Positions 9,444 to 17,019 of a stretch of 41,717 nt of DNA are shown here, piece by piece. The DNA lies in NCBI GenBank assembly GCA_038527215.1, contig JBCBGC010000064.1:1-41717 (forward strand), given 5' to 3'. The notes beneath the pieces were generated by a model. It saw only the letters and a list, made by a program, of their open reading frames with translations, had not been told where the DNA came from and ran no database searches. The DNA is from JAWPMV01 sp038527215. Lineage in GTDB: Bacteria; Bacteroidota; Bacteroidia; J057. Made by a program: the position numbers and the translations under genes. The stretch's first letter is position 1, and each line of letters starts with the position of its first letter.

Positions 9444-9683
9444 GTCACCCCGGAAGCTCCTCCGACTGCAAGGAGGTGAGCTGTCCGGGGTCTCTAGCTT
9501 GTGTACCGTTCTCTGCTTAGTGAGTATACAGGTAGGAAGGTGTATACAGCGAGAGACCCCGGATAAGTCTTTTCGCTAACGCTCAAAGCCTTTCCGGGGT
9601 GACTTACTTGTGGGTAGTTAGGGTTTCAAGAAGCGGTTTGATGAAATCTTGGCTTATGCAAAATTCGGGATGGCTCATGTTTT
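9444..9683 (+). repeat. R1 structured repeat, copy b (most complete)
   Basis: GTCACCCCGGAAGCTCCTCC pairs with GGAGGTGAGCTGTCCGGGGT (9444-9491). Next comes a long stem with arms near 9490-9508 and 9539-9556 (TCTCT, GCT, GTGTACC against GGTGTATAC, AGC, GAGAGA). The ACCCCGGATAAG / CTTTCCGGGGT stem spans 9556-9600, and the roughly 80-bp tail ends in CGGGATGGCTCATG. The middle stem differs in sequence from copies a and c yet still pairs. Confidence 0.75.
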
Positions 9684-9790
9684 TTATCTAATCCAAAGCT
9701 CCCAGGGAATAGGCTTTAACTTGTCCGCTTAGCCTTTTTCCCATTTTCATGGTCGACCCGGATGACATATCGTCGGTAGATGTTGAATCT

Positions 9791-11671
9791 TTACTTCACC
9801 TGAAAGCGCTGCAAGGCATAGCCTTTTTGCGTCAGCACAGTTACAAAATACAGTCCGGGGGCCCAGTCCGCAGCAGAAAAGCTAAAGCGGTGTTCTCCTT
9901 CTCCTAACGTACTTAAATCTTTGACGAGGAGCTCACGCCCAGAAATATCAGAGACCTTGATTTCGACCGAAAGAGGTTTTTGTAAGGCCAGCTTCAAGTT
10001 CAGCTGATCCTCCACCGGATTAGGCAGTACTTCTAACGAGAGTCCATCCTGCAAGCTGTTCAATCTTTCTAATCCCGTAGCAGGAGTATTGAGGTCAATA
10101 AAGGCCGCATAAATATTGATGTTCCCATCATTGGTTCGACCATCTGCCCAGATGGGAATGGCCAGAGAACCGGAAGAAACTACCTGGGTATATTCGCCTA
10201 CCCCGAATCCGCCATTATTGTCTCCAATTACTGCATGATCACTTTCCTGGCTACTCACCGCTAGCTGAGGGGTGAAACTTTGTCCGCCATCGGTAGAAGT
10301 AGTCATGTAAAAATGCGTCTTCGCATTTCCCGGATCGTCTCTTCGGTCATACCAGCCAATCAATAAAGTGCCTTGATCGCTCACATGTAAGCTGGGGAAG
10401 AATTGATGCAAAGAATCATTGGGGTCATCGTTCAATACGACTGCAGGACTCCAGGTATCCCCCCCATCCGTAGAGCGCGAATAATAGATATCCAGCCCTT
10501 CGGTAGTTTGGGAAGTAAGGCCATAGGCGGTCCAGGCCGCATAGATATTGCCAGCATGTGGGCCGCTGCTCTTATCAATCACAATATGCGGACAAGGGTA
10601 TAATCTATCTACCCCAATCACATCAAGGGTAACCGCTGCACTGACCGAATCAAAAGGGAAAGCAAAATCGGAGATTTTGTTTTCGGGCTGGAAGGTCGCT
10701 CCGCCATCCAGGGATTCTGCGTGATACAATGATAAATTCACTCCGTCAAAGGTTCCCCAGAAGCTCACGTGGACCACTCCGTCTAATCCTACGTCAATGC
10801 TCGCAAACTGCATATTAGCGAAGCTTTGGGTATTGACCTGCACCGGGGCTACCAGAAAACTATCCTGGCCCGCTGGCTTGGTCAGCAATTGCATGGTCAA
10901 AGCGGTGTCGGGGCTCACTGAAACGTCAAAGTAAGCCATGTATAAGTTGTCCGCATATTGCCCGGTGGAGCGGTCAACCGCCATCCATTGTTTGTCTACA
11001 AAACGGTCATTAATGGTTACACCTCCGAATAAACTCAGGGTGGGTTTCCCGAAAACAATAGGATCATCCTGCACATTCCAGGTCTGACCTCCATCGGTAG
11101 AGGTTCCATAATACAGCCCAATAGTGCCATCCAGGCTAAAGGGGAAATTATCCAGCGATAAGAGCAGCCAGGTAATATGAGCGGTCCCGTCCGAGGTGAA
11201 AGCAATAATGGGATCGCCCCCTCCTCCGACCAGATCTCCGGTAGGGTGGGCGCCTTGAAAGCTACTTTTCTGCCAGGTAACGCCCAGGTCATTGGTATAA
11301 TAGGTAGGGAAAAGTAACGGATTGGTGGTACTCGTGGGATCCTGCTGCATCGCAGATACAATCAGGTTATTGGGATCAGTCGGATTGACCGCTGCGTGAA
11401 TCTCGGATTCCGTCTCAGCCTGTCCACTCAGGGGTCCCTGCGAACTATCCGTCATGAACAGCGGATAGGGTGGGGCTGGGGTTTCTTCATCATTGCCTTT
11501 GGTCAGGTTATCCATATAGGCCTCCTGGAAAGCAGTCCAATCCTGAATGCGGACTTTTTCCTTCAGGATTTCCCGGACAATGCTGGTCGGATCGGGTTTT
11601 GACTGGCCAAAGATCCAAACAGGGGACAGGTAAAGAGCTGCTGAAATCAACAGTAAAGCTAGGATTCTCAT
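9791..11671 (-). CDS. Sialidase-like (Asp-box/BNR) secreted protein with T9SS sorting domain
   Basis: 626 residues with a signal peptide (cleavage near IFGQS). The body is a beta-propeller with several Asp-box motifs: NDLGVTWQ, STDGGQTWN, SLDGGATFQ, STDGGDTWS and STDGGQSFT. The last 75 or so residues (LEVLPNPVEDQLNLKL, ISDISGRELL, APGLYFVTVLTQKG, RFQVK) are a type A T9SS C-terminal sorting domain, so the protein should cross the outer membrane and be surface-attached or released. Propellers of this kind are often labelled exo-alpha-sialidase. I do not see the arginine triad well enough to assign an activity, and a binding role is equally possible. The start ATG follows a short AT-rich leader. 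Confidence 0.88.
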   Translation of the reverse strand: MRILALLLISAALYLSPVWIFGQSKPDPTSIVREILKEKVRIQDWTAFQEAYMDNLTKGNDEETPAPPYPLFMTDSSQGPLSGQAETESEIHAAVNPTDPNNLIVSAMQQDPTSTTNPLLFPTYYTNDLGVTWQKSSFQGAHPTGDLVGGGGDPIIAFTSDGTAHITWLLLSLDNFPFSLDGTIGLYYGTSTDGGQTWNVQDDPIVFGKPTLSLFGGVTINDRFVDKQWMAVDRSTGQYADNLYMAYFDVSVSPDTALTMQLLTKPAGQDSFLVAPVQVNTQSFANMQFASIDVGLDGVVHVSFWGTFDGVNLSLYHAESLDGGATFQPENKISDFAFPFDSVSAAVTLDVIGVDRLYPCPHIVIDKSSGPHAGNIYAAWTAYGLTSQTTEGLDIYYSRSTDGGDTWSPAVVLNDDPNDSLHQFFPSLHVSDQGTLLIGWYDRRDDPGNAKTHFYMTTSTDGGQSFTPQLAVSSQESDHAVIGDNNGGFGVGEYTQVVSSGSLAIPIWADGRTNDGNINIYAAFIDLNTPATGLERLNSLQDGLSLEVLPNPVEDQLNLKLALQKPLSVEIKVSDISGRELLVKDLSTLGEGEHRFSFSAADWAPGLYFVTVLTQKGYALQRFQVK

Positions 11672-11732
11672 GTATTAGTATTTGGGTTTTCCTATTCAAA
11701 CGAATGGGAGAACAGATTCTTATTGGGGAGGG

Positions 11733-11753
11733 ATATTTTTCTCCGAAAAATAT
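11733..11753 (-). terminator. AT-rich hairpin directly after the AlgJ-like stop codon
   Basis: ATATTTTTC (11733-11741) and GAAAAATAT (11745-11753) form a perfect 9-bp stem that starts in the TAA stop. It is AT-rich with no GC core, so termination is only a suggestion. Confidence 0.3.
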
Positions 11754-13168
11754 TAATAGACGGCCACCCTTGCGCCCAACAACTTCAGGCCAGGGGAAGA
11801 GGAGCGAAATAGGACAGGCTTAGCTGGATCCAGATGGACAAAAAGGCTTTGCCGTCCAGGCTGAATAGCAAATTCCGGCTCATAGCGATACTGGTTTTCA
11901 ATCCGCAAATGCCCGCTCTCTTCAGCTTCAACCTCCAGGGCGACCACCCATAGTTGATCAGTTTCCACCGGACGCAGGCCCAGTTGCCCGGCTAGTTGAG
12001 AAAAAGAAGTTCCTTCATAGGTCCAGGATTGACGCAACTGGTCAAATCGCTTTTCCCAGTAGGGCTGAATCCAAGAAGCTTCATTGGCTTGGTGTCCTAC
12101 CGCCAATCGTCGCTCCAGGGTTTGTTCGATCAGGAGGGCAGGAGGGTCCTCGGTCAGGGCACGCTGGCTCCCCATATCCCAGAACGTCCAGTAGCACCGT
12201 AAGTCTTGAAAATGCCGGCCCAGGAAGGGGTGTAAATCATGGGAAAAGGAATCGTGAAATAAAACGGCTTTGGGCAAAGCAGCAGCGGCCCGTTCATAGC
12301 GGTAGCCACCGTGGGCTGGGAACTCAGGCGTAAAATTCCTCTGAACATCATAAGCGATTTCGGGCTGAGGAGAAACCTCATAATGAAAGCCCACTGCCTG
12401 GGGAGGTCTGAGCGCCAGCCGAGCTAAATCTCCTTCATGGTAGACCACACTGTCTAATTGAAAACGATAAGCCGCTGTATCTCGCCAAGCTCGATCATTC
12501 AACCTCCTCATTAGGGCGAGGTAGGCGTTATAAGCTCCCCACTGATTCCAATGCGTATCCGTATGGTAAAAGACTTGACGCTCCTTTTTCGCAGCTTTTA
12601 AGGTAGGCCGTAAATCTATCCAGGGTAATTCAGTATGTTCTCGTAAATCTCGGATCAACTCATCCAAAAATTGATGAGGGCTTGATTTGATTTCATCCGG
12701 TAGCATTTCCGGATATATACTGCCTTTGTTGGGGGCCAGGACCAACACATAGTCAATCCCTCTTTCCTTACACCAGGCGTATTTCTGATCAAAAAACAAG
12801 CGCCAGCTTTTGATTTCCCTTGGAGAAAGCTGGGTTTGGCCGCTGACTTGCTCCATGAGATTAATCCTCGGGGTCTCCTGCCAAAAGAAGAGCCAGCCTT
12901 CCTTGCCGGGCATTACCTTCTCGGTGATGAGCTGCCCGGTAGCCTTTTGCCAGGCAGGACCAAAGCCCTGCGTAAACCAGGGATGGGTTCCTGCGAAGCC
13001 TTCATACTTATGAGCAAAAACATCGGAGGTTTCCGCCCATTTATCCAGCTTCAACACGGAAAGCGCCTTGGGGTCCTTTTTCAATAAACCCAGCATTATC
13101 ACCAGGCCCACACTTCCCAATCCCAGCAAGACCAGCAGGCCCATCCAGCTATGTTTGATTTTTTCCAT
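11753..13168 (-). CDS. AlgJ/AlgX-like SGNH acetyltransferase (polysaccharide O-acetylation)
   Basis: 471 residues, with one N-terminal membrane anchor (about 9-28) and a periplasmic body. The SGNH-like domain of AlgJ/AlgX/DHHW proteins is visible. GWLFF near 91 is a family feature. DTHW at 204-207 supplies the catalytic Asp and His. HDSFS at about 305-309 holds the candidate serine nucleophile (S307). The C-terminal roughly 100 residues look like a beta-rich, possibly carbohydrate-binding, domain. The gene lies 3 bp downstream of the MBOAT gene, forming the usual AlgI/AlgJ pair in which the membrane enzyme passes acetyl groups out and this one places them on a glycan. The target glycan is unknown because no polymerase or glycosyltransferase is nearby. 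Confidence 0.88.
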   Translation of the reverse strand: MEKIKHSWMGLLVLLGLGSVGLVIMLGLLKKDPKALSVLKLDKWAETSDVFAHKYEGFAGTHPWFTQGFGPAWQKATGQLITEKVMPGKEGWLFFWQETPRINLMEQVSGQTQLSPREIKSWRLFFDQKYAWCKERGIDYVLVLAPNKGSIYPEMLPDEIKSSPHQFLDELIRDLREHTELPWIDLRPTLKAAKKERQVFYHTDTHWNQWGAYNAYLALMRRLNDRAWRDTAAYRFQLDSVVYHEGDLARLALRPPQAVGFHYEVSPQPEIAYDVQRNFTPEFPAHGGYRYERAAAALPKAVLFHDSFSHDLHPFLGRHFQDLRCYWTFWDMGSQRALTEDPPALLIEQTLERRLAVGHQANEASWIQPYWEKRFDQLRQSWTYEGTSFSQLAGQLGLRPVETDQLWVVALEVEAEESGHLRIENQYRYEPEFAIQPGRQSLFVHLDPAKPVLFRSSSPGLKLLGARVAVY

Positions 13169-13171
13169 GCC

Positions 13172-14587
13172 TTAGAACCTAAAGTAAATAAATGGATGGT
13201 ACTGACTCATCACCAATTGTGTTAAACAAAGCACCAATAAAACCAGCCCTAATGCCCATTCTACACGCTTCCAGACTGGTCCTCTAGCAGTAGACCATTT
13301 GGTCCATCTTAGATATAGAGGAGCAGATAGCATCAATCCCATCAGCAAGGCCAACCCCCGATGGGTATTCCACAGCAAGAACATAGGGTAGGGGATAGCT
13401 TGTTTAGGCCCCATTCCTGTCATGGCTGCCAGATAATGTATGGCCAGGTCCCAATTTTCAGCCCGAAAAAAGACCCAGCCGATCATAACCACCAGCCATA
13501 CGTAGCACCACCGAAAGAATGTCGAACTTCGCTCCAGCCTTTTACCCCAGATGCCGCGCTCCAGCATCAACCAAAAACCATGATAAATCCCCCAGAACAA
13601 AAAGGCCCAATTGGCCCCGTGCCACAGTCCGCAAAGCACGAAGACCGTAGCCAGGTTAAAATAGGTTCGGTAATTACCCAGGCGGTTGCCACCCAGCGGC
13701 AGATAGAGGTAATCCCGAAACCAGGTGGAAAGACTGATATGCCACCTTCGCCAAAATTCCCGAATCGAGCGAGAGATATAAGGATAGTTGAAGTTTTCCG
13801 GAAGCTGAAAACCCAGCATACGCCCCAGACCAATCGCCATATCCGAATAGCCAGAAAAGTCAAAGTAAATCTGCAGGCTATAGCACAGAATGCCCAACCA
13901 GGCCAGGCCAGGACTGAGTTGTTCAGGCGCCAGACTGAAAGCCTTATCGGCGATGGGCGCAAGTTGATCCGCAATCAGGACCTTTTTGGCCAGGCCTATC
14001 ACAAATCGCGAAGCCCCTTCCGATAATTCCAGGCCTGGGATGTGACGATCTTTGAGTTGTCCGTACCAGTCCTGGTAGCGCACGATCGGGCCGGCCACCA
14101 ATTGCGGAAAGAGAGAAATATACAAGCCCAGATGAAAGGGATTTTTTTGTACCTCAAAAGCTCCCCGATACAAATCAATCAAATAGGAAAGGGCCTGAAA
14201 GGTGAAAAAGGAAATGCCCAAGGGCAGGTGGATGGGCTCAAAGACCCATAAAGGCAGCCCCCAATGGAAGAGGAGCGGATTGAGGGTGTCAGCGAGCAAA
14301 TGGGCGTATTTGAAAAAAGCCAGGGCTCCCAGATTGGCGACAATCGCCAGGGCCAGCACACGCTTTTTGCGTTTTTTTTCCGCAACCCTCCCAATGAGCA
14401 GCCCAAAGAGATAGTTGGCCAGGATAGAGCCCAGCATCAGCAGCAGAAATTCTCCCTCCCCCCAGGCATAAAAGAAAAGACTGGCCAGCAGCAGAAAACC
14501 ATTGCGGGCTTTCCCGGGCAGGACCAGATGCAGCCCGATCACCACGGGCAGGAAGAGGGTGAGAAAAATCAGGGAGCTGAAACCCAT
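13172..14587 (-). CDS. MBOAT family O-acyltransferase, AlgI-like
   Basis: 471 residues and about ten membrane segments. Family signatures are FFTFQALSYLIDLYRG (about 127-142), FPQLVAGPIVRY (160-171), YFDFSGYSDMAIG (241-253), FWRRWHISLSTWFRDYLYLPLGG (279-300) and LWHGANW (321-327) with the catalytic His at 323. It probably moves acetyl from a cytoplasmic donor across the inner membrane to the SGNH partner encoded next. A TATATTTG box on the minus strand (14600 to 14593) ends only 5 bp before the ATG, so the message may be nearly leaderless. The gene begins the two-gene acetylation operon. Confidence 0.94.
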   Translation of the reverse strand: MGFSSLIFLTLFLPVVIGLHLVLPGKARNGFLLLASLFFYAWGEGEFLLLMLGSILANYLFGLLIGRVAEKKRKKRVLALAIVANLGALAFFKYAHLLADTLNPLLFHWGLPLWVFEPIHLPLGISFFTFQALSYLIDLYRGAFEVQKNPFHLGLYISLFPQLVAGPIVRYQDWYGQLKDRHIPGLELSEGASRFVIGLAKKVLIADQLAPIADKAFSLAPEQLSPGLAWLGILCYSLQIYFDFSGYSDMAIGLGRMLGFQLPENFNYPYISRSIREFWRRWHISLSTWFRDYLYLPLGGNRLGNYRTYFNLATVFVLCGLWHGANWAFLFWGIYHGFWLMLERGIWGKRLERSSTFFRWCYVWLVVMIGWVFFRAENWDLAIHYLAAMTGMGPKQAIPYPMFLLWNTHRGLALLMGLMLSAPLYLRWTKWSTARGPVWKRVEWALGLVLLVLCLTQLVMSQYHPFIYFRF

Positions 14588-14592
14588 AGCCG

Positions 14593-14600
14593 CAAATATA
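14593..14600 (-). promoter_or_regulatory. Candidate -7 promoter element for the AlgI/AlgJ pair
   Basis: TATATTTG on the minus strand fits TAnnTTTG exactly, and the start codon at 14587 lies 5 bp downstream. No good -33 box is seen at 19-20 bp. Confidence 0.4.
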
Positions 14601-14636
14601 GCAGAAAGGCTTCAGCTCCCGTATGTCATCCAAGGC

Positions 14637-15407
14637 TTAGAGGTAGTTATTCTCCACCAACCAAGGGACAATGCGCTTTAACGCAAAATAATTTGGATCA
14701 ATGGCCGCGGCTGCTTTGATGGTGCCTTCAGCCGGGCGTTGCACATTGCGCTTTTGCTTGTCTTTAAAGGTTTCCACCAGGAAGTTGGTGGCATTATTCC
14801 CGCCAGAAAAGCGTACGGTAGCAGCCAGGGTTCCTTGTGGCAAAAAGAAATGGTAGGCATCTCCCTGTTGGCGGTAGCTGGCAATCAATACTCCATTTTG
14901 CTCGATCTTGCCTTTTTCCCGCATCTCCACCGGCCAGGAACGATTGCGGGAAGCCATAGAATAGTCGGCCGTTACAGGCGGAGTTTTACCCTTTTTCCGA
15001 ATCAAGGCATCTACTGCGGCCATGTCCAGCGCCCCATCTTTGATCAAGCCATTTTTGCCGATCAAATTTCCTAAGGAGCGAATGGTACCCAGCTTTCCCA
15101 GTTTGAAATAAGCAGGGTCTCGCTCCGGAAAGCTGAATTCAAAGTAGTAGATGGTGTTGTCGTTGGGATCTTCGGGAAAAAGGTCGGAATAGACCGCTTC
15201 AAAAAGTAGGTCTCCCGCCATGTTGTTGATTTTGTAATCCTTGACCAGTCCCAGCAATTCTTTGTTGGTGGTGGCCTTGATGCGAGCGGTCTCTTTTCCA
15301 TCTACCGTGAGCAGGCCATTTTTCACCTTTACCTTTTGAGCGGAGAGGGAGGACAAAAGGCCTAAGAGGCAGAGAGTCAGAAGAGAAAGTCGTGTGAGGT
15401 TTTGCAT
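14637..15407 (-). CDS. Exported protein of unknown function
   Basis: 256 residues. A clear signal peptide (MQNLTRLSLLTLCLLGLLSSLSAQ) is followed by a beta-rich, lysine-rich body with no domain I recognise. Segments such as KVKVKNGLLTVDGKETARIK near the N-terminus and GVLIASYRQQGDAYHFFLPQGTLAATVRFSGG later are conserved-looking beta strands, and the start resembles small Bacteroidota proteins that open with a repeat of 'K-nG-x-i-x-v-d-G'. It ends 49 bp before the MBOAT start, on the same strand. It could be transcribed with the acetylation pair, but a -7-like box in that gap argues for separate transcription. Function not assigned. Confidence 0.75.
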   Translation of the reverse strand: MQNLTRLSLLTLCLLGLLSSLSAQKVKVKNGLLTVDGKETARIKATTNKELLGLVKDYKINNMAGDLLFEAVYSDLFPEDPNDNTIYYFEFSFPERDPAYFKLGKLGTIRSLGNLIGKNGLIKDGALDMAAVDALIRKKGKTPPVTADYSMASRNRSWPVEMREKGKIEQNGVLIASYRQQGDAYHFFLPQGTLAATVRFSGGNNATNFLVETFKDKQKRNVQRPAEGTIKAAAAIDPNYFALKRIVPWLVENNYL

Positions 15408-15433
15408 AAAATAAAGGGAATCAATCGTGGTAC

Positions 15434-15478
15434 AAAAAACGCCTTCCGACGGACAAGCATGCTTATCCGCTGGAAGGC
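15434..15478 (-). terminator. Intrinsic terminator after the amidohydrolase gene
   Basis: On the minus strand GCCTTCC (15478 to 15472) pairs with GGAAGGC (15447 to 15441), with an inner GGATAAGCATGCTTGTCC stem, and is followed by G and TTTTTT. It lies about 90 bp after the amidohydrolase stop and in front of the 14637-15407 gene. Confidence 0.7.
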
Positions 15479-15566
15479 ATTGGTAAGATAGGTTCTTCCC
15501 TCAAATTCCACACGCCTGCTTCACATTTCCGGCAACTTTTCCCCTTCGCCTCTGCACACGACCCAG

Positions 15567-16826
15567 TTACGGCTGTTTGACCAGTTCTCCCCCCAACATC
15601 ACCATTTCCACTTCATACATGGCGGCCATGTTCTGGAGTGGATTGCCTTTAACCGCGATTAAATCAGCCAGCAAGCCGCGCTTTATGCGTCCCACTTCCT
15701 GATCAAGCTCGAACACATCAGCGTTGACGGAAGTCGCACTTTGCAGCACCGCCAGGGGTTTCATGCCATACTCCACCATCAGTTCCATTTCCCAGACATT
15801 GCGCCCATGGGTGAATACGCCCACATCCCCACCAAAGGAAATGATCACGCCGGCTTCCAGGGCTTGCTGGAAACTCTTCTTCTTTTGGACCACTCGGTCA
15901 GGGTCAGGGTCCTGGCCTTTTTTCCAGCCCCGGTACATCGAAATTGCTTCCCCGGCAGCGATGGTCGGACACAAAGCCACCCCTCGTTGGACCATCAGTT
16001 GAAAGACCGCAGGGTTGCCTCCGTCTCCGTGTTCTATGGTGCGTACCCCTGCCATAATAGCTCGGGTCATACCTTCGGCGGTCGCGGCATGCGCCGCCAC
16101 ATATCGGCCACTGCTTTGAGCGGTACGGACTATGGATTGGATTTCTTCCAGGGAAAAAGTAGGCCGGGCCTCCTTGTGCGGCCCCCATCGGTAATCTGCA
16201 TACACTTTCACCATGTCGGCGCCGTGGCCAATTTGGGTGCGGGTTACCCGTACCAGGTCCACGCCGTCAGCGGGTTCAGCTCCCAGCGGCGGATTTACAT
16301 GCGGAGCAAAACCCTTGGGTCCGTAACTTCCGCTGGCAACAATCGCCGGACCAGAGATGATGAGGCGCGGGCCGGGAATCACGCCTTTTTCGATGGCGTC
16401 TTTGATGCCCTTATCCACATAACCTGCTCCTTCTGTACCCAAATCCCGGAGGGTGGTGATGCCTGCCATGAGGCTTTTTTCTGCATGCACACCAGCTCTA
16501 AGTACCCGTTCAGCATGAGATTCCTTCAGCACCTGATCGTTCCAGGAGGTTTCGTTATAGGGGTGCAACAACAAATGCGCATGTCCTTCGATGATCCCTG
16601 GCATCAAGGTCATGCCTTTAAGGTCAAGCCGCTCGGCGGAAGCAGGGGCTTTCACCGAGGCCTTTTTGCCTACGGCCGTAATGCGATCCCCCTCTACCAG
16701 TACTACCCAACCTTCCTGCATGCGCTCCCCGTCGAATATCCGGTCCGGAGCTAAGAGATAGGTTTGGGCAGAGGCCCACGTGGTAAAAAGGAGAAATGCG
16801 GTAAAGAGCCAAATGCGGTTTTTCAT
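15567..16826 (-). CDS. Secreted amidohydrolase (imidazolonepropionase/prolidase-like)
   Basis: 419 residues with a signal peptide ending near ASAQ. It has the amidohydrolase-superfamily fold: an N-terminal beta-sandwich (FDGERMQEGWVVLVEGDRITAVG), the metal motif HAH at 82-84 after MPGIIEG, GITTLRDLGT, a VKVYAD segment whose Lys may be the carboxylated ligand, a HAAT histidine, the TIEHGD histidine, and FGGDVGVF carrying the active-site Asp. Exported Bacteroidota members are usually Xaa-Pro dipeptidase or imidazolonepropionase relatives; the substrate cannot be fixed here. The next gene, divergent at 17020, is an exported S9 peptidase, which supports a shared periplasmic peptide-catabolic role (inference). 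Confidence 0.92.
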   Translation of the reverse strand: MKNRIWLFTAFLLFTTWASAQTYLLAPDRIFDGERMQEGWVVLVEGDRITAVGKKASVKAPASAERLDLKGMTLMPGIIEGHAHLLLHPYNETSWNDQVLKESHAERVLRAGVHAEKSLMAGITTLRDLGTEGAGYVDKGIKDAIEKGVIPGPRLIISGPAIVASGSYGPKGFAPHVNPPLGAEPADGVDLVRVTRTQIGHGADMVKVYADYRWGPHKEARPTFSLEEIQSIVRTAQSSGRYVAAHAATAEGMTRAIMAGVRTIEHGDGGNPAVFQLMVQRGVALCPTIAAGEAISMYRGWKKGQDPDPDRVVQKKKSFQQALEAGVIISFGGDVGVFTHGRNVWEMELMVEYGMKPLAVLQSATSVNADVFELDQEVGRIKRGLLADLIAVKGNPLQNMAAMYEVEMVMLGGELVKQP

Positions 16827-16974
16827 GTTCTTTTGCTTTTCTATGGAGAAAAAAGGATCCGAGATTCATGAAAATAAGACCTGAGGAGGTAAATCACAGG
16901 CTCATTCTGCTTCAATCCTCTGCCATTCAGCAGGTTTTTCCATCCAGTGTTCCCGCACCAAAACGGGATTTTTG

Positions 16975-16982
16975 TACCTTCC
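16975..16982 (+). promoter_or_regulatory. Weak candidate -7 element upstream of the S9 peptidase gene
   Basis: TTTTTGTACCTTCC contains TACCTTCC, a 6-of-8 match to TAnnTTTG, 37 bp before the preferred ATG. The same TTTTTGTA context recurs before the DUF4956 gene at 36436-36448. Confidence 0.3.
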
Positions 16983-17019
16983 TTTCTCAAACCTACGCCT
17001 ACTTTTCAACCCAAACGGC

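Larger units (their letters stand above)
9108..9683. repeat. TIR-bounded non-coding composite element (R1 family, MITE-like)
   Basis: The segment is bounded by near-perfect inverted repeats: 9108-9131 (AAACATGAGTCATCCC then GAATTTTG) matches the reverse complement of 9660-9683 at 23 of 24 positions. It has no plausible coding region and fills most of the 703-bp gap between two convergent genes. Inside are two R1 units and many CCGGGG/CCCCGG-armed stems. TTATCT occurs just outside both ends (in 9095-9107 and 9684-9692) but not flush with the TIRs, so a target-site duplication is not demonstrated. 9151-9225 and 9690-9790 hold nothing else I recognise, apart from a possible R1 scrap (CCGGATGACATATCGTCGG) near 9758. 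Confidence 0.7.

Noticed and set aside
9108..9683. Insertion sequence with a transposase
   Set aside because: There is no ORF of useful length in either strand and no DDE or HUH motif. It is at most a non-autonomous element.
9791..11671. A confirmed sialidase
   Set aside because: Asp-box propellers occur in many non-sialidase proteins, and I cannot trace the arginine triad, Asp and Tyr needed for the activity.
15741..16754. A 337-codon plus-strand frame opposite the amidohydrolase
   Set aside because: It is antisense to a gene with clear catalytic motifs. Its translation has low-complexity, non-family composition, and it has no promoter or homology that I recognise.
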